A stretch of 64,000 nucleotides of DNA, from NCBI RefSeq assembly GCF_040054535.1, contig NC_090778.1:11997501-12061500 (forward strand), read 5' to 3'. A model generated the notes under the pieces. The model was not told where the DNA came from. It did not search any database and saw only the letters and a program-made list of their open reading frames with translations. Positions 30,130 to 42,849 of the stretch are shown here, in pieces (position 1 is the first letter of the stretch; every line of letters begins with the position of its first letter). The DNA comes from Antennarius striatus (lineage: Eukaryota > Chordata > Actinopteri > Lophiiformes > Antennariidae). A program made the translations under genes and the position numbers.

Positions 30130-30445
30130 TGCGTCTGTCGCCATGAGAACAGCAAATGCCAGTGCGGCGGAATTCTGTCCTCTTTATAAGGATGCCGGTA
30201 TCTCGCCTTATCGCGTCACCTTAAATAAGAGCAGCTGGACATGAATAATGCGCCATTCAAGCGACCAACGATCGTTGACGCGAAAGCCTTTGTTCGACCA
30301 ACTCGAACGCTCATTGGCTACTGCCATCACGGACCACCATCTCGAGACCACCCCCTAGCGCGATGATTGGTCAGACGCCGTTGAGTACGACTATGAATTT
30401 GATCGACTGATTTCTGGGCGGGGCCTTATTAAAGGAGGAATGGCG
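30130..30445. promoter_or_regulatory. Promoter-like patch upstream of scarb2
   Basis: Within 320 bp there is an RFX X-box-like GTCGCCATGAGAAC (30137-30150), two ATTGG (NF-Y core) motifs (30313-30317 and 30366-30370), a GGGCGGGGCC Sp1-type box (about 30416-30425) and TTATTAAA just after it. The patch is CpG-rich against an AT-rich background. It could be a distal scarb2 promoter or the start of an unannotated plus-strand transcript. Confidence 0.4.
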
Positions 30446-33400
30446 TGATGCTCTTCACGAGGCAGAGCGTGGATGTTGAAGGGCTGCTGCAGGTTCTTGT
30501 ACCAAGTGTAATTTTGTGGAATTAAAAGAATAAAAGTGGACGATATAAAGTAAATATCGATGAATATACAAACTACGGAGTGTAGAAAGTCCTCTACATA
30601 AAGGACAATTATGAAAATAGAAGACAGGAGGACGTTGTGTTTGACAGTTCCTGTACTGCAATGGATCTTTTAGTCATAAAGATATTTTTTCCACTGGATT
30701 CATGCTGATCAAGTAATTCTATGAAAACAATTATTCAATAACATGGATCAGTCTTGTGAAATAAATGAAAAAAAAAACACAGCTCAGGTTAGAGCGGGGT
30801 TACCTGGTCACGTTTTAGTTAAATTAAGTAGAAAGAATATTACAGCCAAGACATCTACTTGTTGAGGGTGAATTTGTTGGCATGATATCTATAATATAAT
30901 TCATAACTTTTCTCAGGTGACAGAGATGATGTGATTCTTGATGCAACACACCGAGGGATAAACAGCAACGACATTAACTTTGTAACTGCATTACATGAAA
31001 TTCCTCTTGTTATGTAAGAAGCAAACCTGTGCTATGCTGCATTTGGGTATTGATCACACAGATTTGGTCATGTGAAATGGGGAAAATTCTGGAAAATGAC
31101 AAAGCTATGAAATGCAATTAAGATTTAATGAAGTTAGAAATGTATATATGATAGTGTGAAAATGTTGGCCTTGACAAGCCTTTGAAGCCACTTAAAACAA
31201 TGAAAAATGAACTGAAACATCAACCAATACAGTCAAGAAGTTGATGTTTCACACATTGAAATTGCATCAATCCTTAACAACAAACGTCAAGTTCATGAAT
31301 GTGTTACCAGGTGTTGGTTGAAATATAGTCATCCATTAATGTCACAAAACGTCAAGGGTGACATTTGGATTCTGTCTCTTTTAGAGGCATTCGGTTGGCA
31401 AAGGACACTGAAATCAAACAGTGGGAATTGTGTGTAATCTCCCTATTTACAGAAAAGACAAGCTGTTTATCTCAAGAACAGGCCTTTACCCATAATTCTA
31501 GAGGACAAGATGCTGTTCAAGAGACCAGGTCACTCAAGAAGAAGACAAAACCAAATAAAGGTCTACACTCCCTAACTAGCTCAATCAGTCATTTCCAGAA
31601 GTAGCCAACGTTTTGATTGAAGTCTTTGGAGGCTGACATGTTTGGGTTCATTCTGCTCTAAAATGCTTCATGTGCAGTAATGGATTGACCAAGAGGTGAG
31701 CGCGGTCATGCAGCCACCTCTTTCATAATCCATTCATAAATAAAGTGGGACAAAAGACTACAAATTTTCCTCAGGAAGTGATATACATCATGTTGTTTGA
31801 TGTTGCTTACTGGAAGGAACTGGCTGGGCTGGACTCTTCACATTAATGTAATTGGGTGTTACTTCATTGTACTAAGCCTAATGGCAATCCCAGAGGATGG
31901 GGCTGCAGGAGGGGGGCGGCATCTGTTCAAACAAGAGAAGTAAAAAATGCTAAAGAAAATCATCAGGGGGGAAGGACAACACTCAAATAATACAGCAACA
32001 TTGTTCCTGCCAAAAGAAAGAGCGGGAGGTTGAAGAGGGGTAAAACAGTTCAACCTTTGTAATGGTTTCTTTTTATGTTTGGTCAGCAGAGCGACACTGA
32101 CTTTTTGTTTTTTTGTTGTTGGACACTCAGACAGCCAGCTTTGAAGGCTCACACAAAGCTATTTGATGACTAGAGATTGTTTTTTATGTGAATATTTCTG
32201 TGCACAGCTCCATTGAAAGGATTCATGTTGGGAATAAGACAAGCATTCATCTTTATCACAACAAGGACAATTTTCCACAGGCCAAATCATTTTGGTCAAG
32301 TTTTTCAAACCAGTGTCCCCACAAATCCTTCATTGTGTTCTAACAACAACTTGCACCAATTTCTGTTTTCACTTTGATGGCATGGCTACAGTGCACATGA
32401 GGCTAAACAGTGAGTACATTTATTTGGATACAAAAGTTCCTTCATGCCTTTGGAAAACAAAGTATTTTGTGAATGCTTGATAGATTCTGTACCATCAGCT
32501 GTGCAAAATGACATGCATTAGTACGTAACATACATTAGTTACGTACTAATGCATGTGATTTGGGTAATTTAGGGTCATCATTCTCACCCAGTACTGTAAT
32601 TAAAAGAGAATCACAACTTATTTGTTCTTTTTTTCTTTTTAATTAAAAGGCTTTTGTAGTACAATTTTAATGCCACACATTTTACTTTTTTTGTTTTTTT
32701 TTGCATTAACCAAAACTTCCCCTCACAAACCTTCACTTGGTGATTCCGAGTTGGTGTTGGAGTGCAGTTTGACTGCAGACATGGTCGCAACTGAAGAACT
32801 GTTTGAAGTGAGATGGGTGGATCCAATGTGGACCTTTTAGGAATCAAATGTAAATCCATTTATATGGGGAATAAGAATGGTGTTCAAACAAGGTGTTCAA
32901 ACAATCATTCATATCTTTCAGACTCACATATCAATTAATTTTTTATTTGTATTTGTTGCATTGTACCAATAAACATAGCTAACGCCCTGGTTATGTTAAC
33001 AGTTCCACAGGGCTTCTAAGAACATTGGTGTTTTAAACTGGTGTTCTCATACCCATAAAGACAGCTAATATTTAGCTGGCTTAAATTGTGTTGATACAGC
33101 CGTGGCTGATGTTAATCTTTTTAGTTTTGTAATGTACCATATTTCATACAGGCAATAAATGAACTGTTAATCACAGTATCATGATCAACATCAGCTTCAA
33201 ATGTTGCAGTTTATTTTATTTTGGCTAGCTTCATTATAGAAAAGCTTTTCCACCCTCTGATTAAACTAGACAATCTCAAAGCCGCAAAGTAATAATTTAC
33301 TAATCAAAGCTGCTTTTGTTCATCAGCTCTACCCTAAACCAACCATCCACTTTCTGCAGAGTGGAGAAATATATAAGAAACAACCACATAGTCTACTAGT

Positions 33401-33480
33401 AACATTCCATCATGTGTACTCCTTATCTGCAGATCCCAACTTGTATCAACATAAGAGAAACAACATTAACTCTTTATGTA
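30446..33480. other. Gene-free AT-rich spacer
   Basis: No supported gene was found. A perfect 19-bp palindrome at 32511-32556 is annotated separately. Confidence 0.55.
32511..32556. repeat. Perfect 19-bp inverted repeat, 8-nt loop
   Basis: Arm ACATGCATTAGTACGTAAC (32511-32529), loop ATACATTA, then the exact reverse complement (32538-32556). It lies in intergenic DNA. Confidence 0.95.
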
Positions 33481-33521
33481 AATATCACACACCAGGGTAA
33501 ATGGTGTTCTTCACCCCACAG

Positions 33522-33685
33522 GCACTGCACCAGACTGCAGCCTGGTACCGAACATTAAGTCACTGTACTTTCAAGGCTCAGACACTCTTTGTGAGGCCAG
33601 AGACCGATACCCAAGCATGGCTGTGGGAGTGGAATCTAGTGAGGAGTGGCAGACCTTTTCACTGGAAGTGATTAATGCAAACTAA
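33522..33685 (+). other. Exon-like open frame of unknown origin
   Basis: A pyrimidine-rich acceptor (TTCTTCACCCCACAG) precedes 54 open codons ending in TAA. The translation has balanced composition (for example DTLCEARDRYPSMAVGVESS). I recognise no domain. There is no clear partner exon or poly(A) signal nearby. It may be a terminal exon, a gene relic or chance. Confidence 0.25.
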
Positions 33686-36600
33686 GTCATTAAGTATTAT
33701 GCAAAGAATACACTACCCTGAATTTATTTCTGGGACAATCTATTACTTGTTCTCCTTGGAGAGGATCACAGTGACCAAAAGAACTCACTGTGTTGTAGCA
33801 GACAAAGAAATGTTGGATTATATGAGAATTCCAAAAGGTGTGGCCAGAAGAAAAGCTGAGAGTTTGATTTCAGTGTCCTGTGGTTTAATAAGTATGTAGC
33901 AGTCGCTTAATTATTGTCTGATTATAGTTTAGGATAATTTTACATTATGTGAGTATTTCTACTGTCTATTTCCAGTCCACCAATTCAGATATAAATGTTA
34001 GACTTTCCAGTTCATCATTTATCTGCCAACTACTAGTACCTTAATCTTATAATATACACATATTTAAGTTGAAACCTTGGATTTTCAGCATTTGATGACG
34101 TTTCGTAGAAAGGTAATGTGTCTCTTGTCATGTTTCACATATTTTAATCTTGGCAAAAGTGGAAAAATTGGAATGCCACTTAAAATAATAAACATGTAGA
34201 TAAAGCTGGACAAAAATGAGGTGTTTGATTTAATATTTTAACTGAAGAGTCTGCTCGTACGAGAGGTGAATGCAATGTTCTTCACCATGCGCAAAACTGT
34301 TCATATTTTAAGAACTACTGTTCATTACTTTGCATGTTCCTTTGCAAATATTAGGAACATTTTAGCTAAATTTGAATTGAGACTTGACTATGAGCTTTGA
34401 GACAAAATTATCAATCACTATACAATTCACAAAATGCAATGAATATGAAAAAATACAAAAATCTGCAGCGGAACAGAACTCTTATTTTCTCTGCCCCACA
34501 TAAGAGCAACGTGCAACCTCTTGAAAGGTCCCCACACTCAGATAAGGTGCCACAAATTACAACAGGTCTTTTCATATGATATGACATGAAGCATATTGAA
34601 ATGAAGGTGTTTAGGGGTATTTTTATTTGTATTATATATATGGAGCATGAATACATTCACTTAAGTACTCTGCACTGTCATGGCATGTACTGCTTGTGAA
34701 TTCTCATGGTGAGACTCTTTTGTTTATTTATTCAAAAGCACTTAAGTGATGGACTGACCATAGCAATCCTTTGTCCACATAGGTGTGGTTCCTTTCCCAC
34801 CATTCAGCCAATGTGTGTAACAGGAGACTCCTTGTTCCTACATCCAGTGACGTCCAAAAAATATTGTGTTAATTTAGGAATTCTGGAAAGAAGCACTTTC
34901 ACACAACATAACAGTAGAAGGAAAATAATACCAGCCTCCAAAGAAGTGCATATTTAAAATATGGAAACTGTTTGGGGGTGGGGATGTGTGTGATTTAAAT
35001 ATTTTGAATGACCCTGCTTAACCCTGTTGTCCACTAGCTTGTAAGGACAAGTACTGTATACAACAATGTATGCCTTGTACATAGTCTGAAATAGTCAGTG
35101 TATACTGTAACTATAGTTCCCATCATTGTCATAGTGTGAAAACTGCAAATCATGCTGTCTGAGAGAGGCTAGCTAAAAGCGGGAAATAATAGCAGAATAA
35201 ATAATGGAGAATAGACATTTTAAAACATATCATTTCTGAATTAAGAAATTAGGAGGTTGCATTTCATTTGGCAGCAGCTAAATATAAAATAAAAAATGAG
35301 GGGGTATCAAATCAAATATCAAATATTCTCTTAATATTCTAAAACGTGAGAATGTTTATTCATCCATCCATTTCTTGTAGACGAGTGGACCGTAATCATC
35401 TTGTGTACAGCCCGTTATCCAACCCAGAGATCAAGGGTTACGCTGGAGAACTATGTGAGGGATGGGGTACACCCCAAAAAGTTTGCTGGGCTGAGAATGT
35501 TTTTTTTTTTTTTAAATAATTTTGAACCGTATAGCCTTTTGGCTGTGTGGAACAAATTTGATTGTCAGATGAATTTTTGTTCTTTATCTTTATTTAAACA
35601 TAGAAATGCAGGTCAACTTAAAATAAATACTCAGATAAGGGAGGCAACTTCCACAACTGGAGGAAAATCCTACACAGAACGATGAAAAACAAAAACATGG
35701 CCTGCCAAAGGGAGTGAAAACCTTGACTCAAAAGTTGTGTACAGAGAGCATGTTGTACATCCTCTGTTGTATTGTTTTCTCTAGTTGCTCAATGTCTTAG
35801 AGGTTATAAAGACTGTTAAAAATGGCAGTGAACTTCTTTTTCCTGCAAAGCCTGCATACTCCTAAACTCTCGGGTTTTACCATAAACAAAGCCATTTCTT
35901 GTGTATTACACCATTTCCCCGAATTGTACTCATCTTGTTGATGAGAATTAGAAAGTCTCTGGAGGAAAATTAATGCTGTCCTGTTGTGTTTTGTTTCCTA
36001 ACTTTATTGTGAATGTGTGGAGCAAATAAACAAATAAAAGAATAAATGTCATTAAAAAATATTTTAAAAAATTACAACCCTTTACAGTTAACCATTCCAG
36101 ATGAAGAAAAATACAGCGCTGAAATATGCAATTGAAATTATTACAATACAAACTGTATCAATTCACATCATCCAGTCCATTGCCTTATCCACCTCCTGGA
36201 ATTTACTCTTGGAAAGGGGTGGGACCATCAAGTCAGGCTATGTAAGTCCAACCATTTAGAAAGGAGCTTGTAGACAATGGCCAATTACATAGGTGTCCTA
36301 TTTCAATATTTATACACCAGGATGCTTGAGAAGGAAATCCTCTTGAAGGGGAAAGAAAAGTGAGGAGTATACACACAAGTTTCAAGCATTTCCTTGCTGC
36401 AGTCAAGAAGATGGATGAGAAAATGAGACCACGTCCAAAAATAAAACTTGTATTGTATCTCAAGTTTTGTGCTAAATTTGAAGTTAGATTATTGAGTTTC
36501 CTGATTTACCTTAATGCTGTTTTAATAAAAATGAAATGCACGGTAGGTAGGTCCAAACATGAACAAATAAAGTTATTCCAGGAGTACTAGTTTTGGTACA

Positions 36601-38044
36601 ACAAAGTTTTAAGAAATAACTATTTCAGGTCCTCAGCTCACTCAAAGGGAGACTGAAATGCATAATCGCCTGACTTTTGGCCCTCACAGTTCACGGAATG
36701 CCACGACTTTGGTATGTGGGAGAAAGCTGGTAAAAACTTTGTTGGGAGACTCAGTCATGTGAGGAAAGTCCAATCTCCAGTTCCAAATTTAAAATTCCTC
36801 TGTGAACTGGCACCACAATGAGGTAACATGATCGTAACAACATCCTCCATTCATAGAACCCTATTGGCGCTGCTGCATCATGAGCACCAGAGCAGTCCCG
36901 TGACAGCACGAGAAAACTATAGGCAAGAGGAAGAGGCTCAAGACAACTGGAGTGATAAACAAACCATTAAACAGTACACAAGCTCCAAACACTGGACGCT
37001 GTTATTTTACTGAAATCAAAATATGGATCAAATTATTTTAATGCAGCATGACTACAGTATTGGAATTTCTTGGTTTGTAAAAGACAAGAAGATCAACAAT
37101 TAGTATCTAGAACATCATATGAAGTAAATATTTACATCTGCTTTTACAAATCAGCAATATATACTGTTAAGGTAATTTTATAAAATGTAATACAGTACTG
37201 ACAATTATGACAATTAAAAAGGTGTCTAAGATATTCAAATCTCAAATGTGCATTCAAGTGTAACTGCTTCATGGGTACAATCAAACTAAATACACTGCTG
37301 GCAAACAAACTGCAAGTGCATTAGACAGTTCACTGACTTTATAGAAACTGGTTACTAAGTTAGTTTGTGGCTGTGAACAGATAGAGATCATCAGTGCTGA
37401 ATGAAGGGAAACAGCAATCTCCCTGTCCTACTGGTGTTTTCCCTGGTGTTGGAACACCAGGAGAGTCCAGGGACATAAACCAAGGCTAATTAATTAATTC
37501 ATCAGCCCTCAAGGGAATGACGTGATTAATCTCAGAGAACAAGCAAACAAGTCAGAGAAAAGGTCATTAAACCCTCTAAAACAGTTTCAGACATCACAGT
37601 AAGAGAGCACTTTATAAGAAATATAAAATCATTCTCGTAACATAGGAAAATATTATGATGTTATAGTGGAAAATAAGTACTGGAAAGTACATTTACTTAA
37701 GACACTGTCCAAGTTTAAATTGGAGTTACATATATTTACATTATTTTCCATGTTATTGTGATAGATTTAAATTTGAAAAATATTTTGTTTTACTTCATTA
37801 CATTGACTCCACAAAGTTTGTTAATGAAAATTAAAAAAGAAAATAAATGATTTTATTTAATCTTACTTAATATTTTGGCTCTTACAATATCTCAGAATAG
37901 GCCTGAGTACATAGAAGTTCATAAAATAGTAGTTCCACTTCAACCAATATGAAAACCTGTTAGAACATTGCCCCACCTGTGTATATGAAAAAGCTCACTT
38001 GAAAGTCTCATGCTGTCACCAACTCCACCCACTACCTGTCAATA
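33686..38044. other. Gene-free spacer
   Basis: No gene is supported. A short fragment at about 35355-35490 (TTATTCATCCATCCATTTCTTG, GGGTACACCCC) resembles a widespread fish repeat. The remainder is AT-rich unique sequence. Confidence 0.5.
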
Positions 38045-38140
38045 AAGCTGCCAGCCAATCACGGCGCCCAACCAATCACGGCGCATCTCCCAGGAAGAAT
38101 CACGTGAGCAATATGGCGTAAGGCATCTGCTGTGTTAGGA
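38045..38140 (+). promoter_or_regulatory. Tandem CCAAT boxes with E-box
   Basis: Two direct copies of CCAATCACGGCG (about 38054-38065 and 38070-38081) are followed by an E-box in ATCACGTGAGC (about 38099-38109) and ATATGGCG. CpG-containing promoter-like sequence like this is unusual in this AT-rich interval. No downstream plus-strand open frame was recognised. Confidence 0.4.
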
Positions 38141-38332
38141 GAAGAAATAACTATACATATAACTATAATTATGTTAACTGGACTTCCCAGTTGACATAAT
38201 TTTACAGTATCATAACTGTACCAGTGTCATAACAATTTTCATGTTTTTTAGTGGAGAGCCCAAACAGCAGGAACGACACAGAAAACAGCAACAAATTCTG
38301 AAACTCTGACTGAGAGGAAAGGATTGCATCCA

Positions 38333-38339
<7 letters not shown>

Positions 38340-38399
<60 letters not shown>
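38340..38399. repeat. (AT)n microsatellite
   Basis: About 29 AT units preceded by an A tract. Confidence 0.97.
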
Positions 38400-38403
<4 letters not shown>

Positions 38404-38689
38404 CTTAGCCAGAGTCAATGAATGTGGGATATACAAAAAGTATGTCTGTTTACACAATGACTGCTTCGGCCAAAAAGGAAACGCTTATATTTGTGACGTC
38501 GGTCCGTTTGCGAACAGCAGGGTGTGAAAACTTTTCTAAATGCTGTTGTACCATCGTCAAAAAAATGGGCAAAACTCAACTGAAAAAGATTAAATCAAAG
38601 CTTCACTTTGCACGTTTATTAAGTTTCCTTCCAGCCTTGCTCATGTACGGAATCGACAACCAATCGATGGCGTAAACAAGGAAACATTA

Positions 38690-38915
38690 TCAGACTGCCC
38701 AGTTGTTTCTGCTGCAGACTGTTGAGTTTATCAGTGCTCCTCCGATGAAGACGAGCTGAATCCCTACTGTGATCCCATTCTGGACAGATGATTTTGAAAA
38801 GTCTCTCCACCAGATTACAGACTCAACAGAGGTCAGGATGGCGTCGGCACCGTAATGGACGTCCTGCTGGTTTTGGTTCCTGGTGTCCAATGCTCGCAAC
38901 AGGATGTTTCCAACT
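38690..38915 (-). other. Candidate terminal exon of an unidentified gene
   Basis: On the minus strand an acceptor (CTTTCAG, ending at 38916) is followed by about 74 open codons ending at a stop at 38690. A minus-strand AATAAA lies 70 bp downstream (38620-38615). The peptide reads like real protein (NILLRALDTRNQNQQDVHYG) and has a hydrophobic stretch (GITVGIQLVFIGGALI). I recognise no family. Upstream exons would lie above 38920 but were not found. It could be a gene relic or a retrocopy. Confidence 0.35.
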
Positions 38916-40006
38916 CTGAAAGTTACATCATCAAAAACTTCAACTTTTATTGTTCTAATAAAATGAAGAAATCACTGTTAGGGTAGTAAAGTAATCTAGA
39001 AGGAACATGCACTAGCATACATGACATCACCGTGTCTCACATTGTGTTGCAGCAAAAGCTCGGCTAGCATCAGTTGGCTATATCAGTTGGTTGGAGCTCT
39101 CTACATTAGCAGTGTAGCGTTAGCTCCATAGAACAAGATAGCTATTTATTCTTTTCATATGTTTGGTATGAAGTGTGATATTATTGTTTTATTGGAGAAT
39201 TTCCATGCGTTCCCGCTGGTGACATATAACAATATAACACATGATCACATTTAGCACATCTGGATGAAGATGCTAATGAATTTTCAAAGTTAAAGTCTGA
39301 GCAAAGGGTTTTCAGTATATCGTACTGTAAATACTCAAACAAATACATTTTCCAATTAAGTTGTATTTAAGAAGTATATTAGTCTTTTAATGTAATATAT
39401 TTTAATCAGCAGCATTGACAATGAGTATAGTATTACATGTTCTGTGGTTCAGTTAATAGTACAACAGGGACAGCCCCCTAGTGCCCAGATACTCAAATAG
39501 GAGGGTCTGCAAAGAAGGGTTTCAATTGTTGCCGTTCCGTCAGATGACACAATCATCTAGAGTTGTGTTGTAAACTACAAAGCCACACTATATCATCACC
39601 TTCTGGGTTACTTCTGTTTAATTCTTTACTGTAGCAACCACCACTCAAACCACACAACAGCTGTCACATAGTTAAACAGGCTATAAATGCACTGAGGTAA
39701 CCAAATATTACCAATGGTGGAATGGAACCGAGAACGTATAGGCAAATTTTACTCAGGTCAACATTAGGTGCTTGAATTTGAGAATTCTCATTTTACATTG
39801 TTTTGCGTTTCAATTAATTACAATTTCATTAGGAAATAATTTACTGCTAGTCGTCTTAAATATCTGACAACTTTTGTAAGTGGCTATGTTTATGAATGGG
39901 ATTTTATATAAAAACATTATCGCAATACCTCCTGTGTTTTTTGCACAAAATACATTAAACTACCAACAGCAGCATATATAAAATAATCAACTAGAACAGT
40001 AGCATA
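38916..40006. other. Gene-free spacer
   Basis: No supported gene, and no repeat was recognised. Confidence 0.5.
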
Positions 40007-40345
<339 letters not shown>

Positions 40346-41532
40346 GGTAAAAAAACACAACAACATAAAAACTTGTACAACTTAAGTCAGACAGAAATAC
40401 AATTAATTTTATTTCTGATGCTTATTCACTGATAAATGTCATTTAGCATGCTTGTCTGCTTAAATATTTTTGGTGTGATATTTATAGTCCTGTCAGTAAA
40501 GGATCCCAAAAGTTCTTTCATCTTAAATATTGGCACTCCAAAACATTGTTGGCCAAGTTTCTTGGATATTTATATAGTCATGCATGCCTAAAATGAATCA
40601 GAATAATGCTGATTTAAAATTAAGACACATGTCTGACATAAATGTATGCAGTATATTAGTTTAACAACACATGTAACAGTTTTGAAAAAAAAGGCTTTAA
40701 AGATTGTTTATAATTTGTATATATAACATAAATTTAATATCTTCTCATTTCTCACAAAATTCAGTGAAATTCTCCAAAAAAGTATCAGCATTGTCAAAAC
40801 TGTAAGTGAGATACCATTGAAGTTTGTACTTTTTTTCCTAAATAGAACTGATTAGAAAAAACTACCGGTGAAATTTAGCATCTTTTATGTAAACTGCTTT
40901 ATGTTTGAGTAAATAAATTCACACTCCTTTAGGTTATTGTGTAACTGTATACCAGTTAAGGCTGGAGCTCATTTAAAACTTCCACAACAATTTAGAATTT
41001 CATATCCACTAGTTACATTGTAGTCAACATGATAGACCTTCAACCAGCATTACTTTTGTTAGCTTTATAATGTTAAACTAGAGAAAATAGTTTTTAATTG
41101 CAGACTGTGTCTTTAATCTGGTGGAAATGGAGAGGACTACTTATTGCTACACCCAGTATTACTACTAAAAGACTCAGTGACACTGATGTTTGATGCTATC
41201 AAAAAATAATTAAAGAAAAAAATTCATCATGAATAATCCTTTAGGGGTCTATTATAAAAAGCAATTTAGTTTTTTTCATGGAGGAAAACATTTTAAATTT
41301 TATCTTAGTCACAGCACAAAAACATATTACCCAGTGCTGTCCATCTATCTGACCCCAACAACATAAACCAAGCATGAAGAGATATCATATCCATAATTAT
41401 GATCAGGCCTTCAATAGGATTTATCTCCCGTGAAGGACAGGCAAAGAAATCGCTGATACCAAAGTCTTGTGAGGTGCTTTGTCCTGTCATTAATTCAATG
41501 TACAATATAATGTAGTTCATTTTCATATGATC
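40346..41532. other. Gene-free spacer
   Basis: AT-rich sequence with no supported gene. Confidence 0.5.
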
Positions 41533-41548
41533 AGGTTTCCCCAAGTCA

Positions 41549-42807
41549 TTAAGAACAAGGGAGATGTGCAGAGTTGTGGCAACTACAGAGGAATAAATCT
41601 GATGAGCCATACAATGAAGTTATGGGAGAGAGTAGTGGAAGCTAGACTAAGGGCAGAAGTGAGCATTTGTGAGCAGCAGTATGGTTTCATGCCGAAAAAG
41701 AGTACTACAGATGCAGTATATGCTTTGAGGATGTTGATAGAGAAGTACAGAGAAGGCCAGAGGGAGCTGCATTGTGTTTTTGTAGATATGGAGAAAGCTT
41801 ATGACAGGGTGCCCAGAGAGGAACTGTGGTATTGTATGAGGAAGTCTGGAGTGGCAGAGAAGTATGTTAGAGCGGTGCAGCACATGTATGAGGACTGTAA
41901 GACAGTGGTGAGGTGTGCTGTAGGTGTGACAGAGGAGTTCAAGGTGGAGGTGGGACTGCATCAGGGATCAGCTCTGAGCCCCTTCTTTTTCGCTATGGTG
42001 ATGGACAGGCTGACAGACGAGGTTAGACAGGAATCTCCATGGACTATGATGTTTGCAGATGACATTGTGATCTGTAGTGAGAGCAGAGAACAGGTGGAGG
42101 AGAAGCTAGAGAGGTGGAGGTTTGTCCTGGAAAGGAGAGGAATGAAGGTTAGCCGCAGTAAGACAGAGTACATGTGTGTGAATGAGAGGGACCCAAGTGG
42201 AAGAGTGAGGTTACAGGGAGAAGAGATCAAGAAGGTGGAGGATTTTAAGTACTTAGGGTCAACAGTCCAGAGCAATGGAGAGTGTGGAAAAGAGGTGAAG
42301 AAGCGTGTACAGGCGGGATGGAATGGGTGGAGGAAAGTGTCAGGTGTGATGTGTGATAGAAGAGTTTCAGCTAAAATGAAAGGAAAGGTGTACAAAACTG
42401 TGGTGAGACCAGCGATGTTGTTTGGTCTAGAGACAGTGTCACTGAGGAAAAGACAGGAGACAGAGCTGGAGGTAGCAGAGATGAAGATGCTGAGGTTCTC
42501 TCTGGGAGTGACCAGGAAGGATAGGATCAGGAATGAGTACATCAGAGGGACAGCACATGTTAGAGGTTTTGGAGATAAAGGCAGAGAGGCCAGACTGAGA
42601 GGGTTTGGACATGTCAAGAGGAGAGATAGTGAATATATTGGTAGAAGGATGCTGAGTTTTGAACTGCCAGGCAGGAGGCCTAGAGGAAGACCAAAGAGGA
42701 GGTTTATGGATGTAATGAGGGAAGACATGAAGGTAGTTGGTGTGAGAGAAGAGGATTCAAAGGACAGGGCTAGATGGAGGCAACTGATTCGCTGTGGCGA
42801 CCCCTGA
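41549..42807 (+). CDS. RTE reverse transcriptase fragment (retrotransposon ORF)
   Basis: About 419 codons of RNA-dependent DNA polymerase from a LINE of the RTE clade, without the apurinic-type endonuclease. The frame runs in from genomic flank at 41527, so the first eight or so codons of the longest open frame are not element sequence. The GKP-like PKKSTTDAV motif, the DMEKAYD catalytic aspartate, and FADD in place of YADD are visible. The same protein, heavily broken, is encoded on the minus strand at 57218-53470. Confidence 0.9.
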
Positions 42808-42833
42808 AGGGAAAAGCCGAAAGGAAAAGAAGA
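41549..42833 (+). mobile_element. Recent 5'-truncated RTE-clade LINE with open RT frame
   Basis: The insertion is bounded by a perfect 16-bp target-site duplication, AGGTTTCCCCAAGTCA at 41533-41548 and 42834-42849. It encodes one uninterrupted frame from the reverse-transcriptase fingers to the stop at 42805-42807. Motifs are YGFMPKKSTTDAV, DMEKAYDRVPRE, LHQGSALSPFFFA and the FADD catalytic box, followed by a C-terminal region ending in RWRQLIRCGDP. The upstream endonuclease is missing because of 5' truncation. It ends with the family tail GACCCCTGAAGGGAAAAG and a GA-rich end. The exact duplication and clean frame point to a young insertion. It is probably not mobile by itself. Confidence 0.93.
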
Positions 42834-42849
42834 AGGTTTCCCCAAGTCA

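Noticed and set aside
38248-38527. Open frames on both strands rich in Tyr-Ile
   Set aside because: Artefact of the AT microsatellite.
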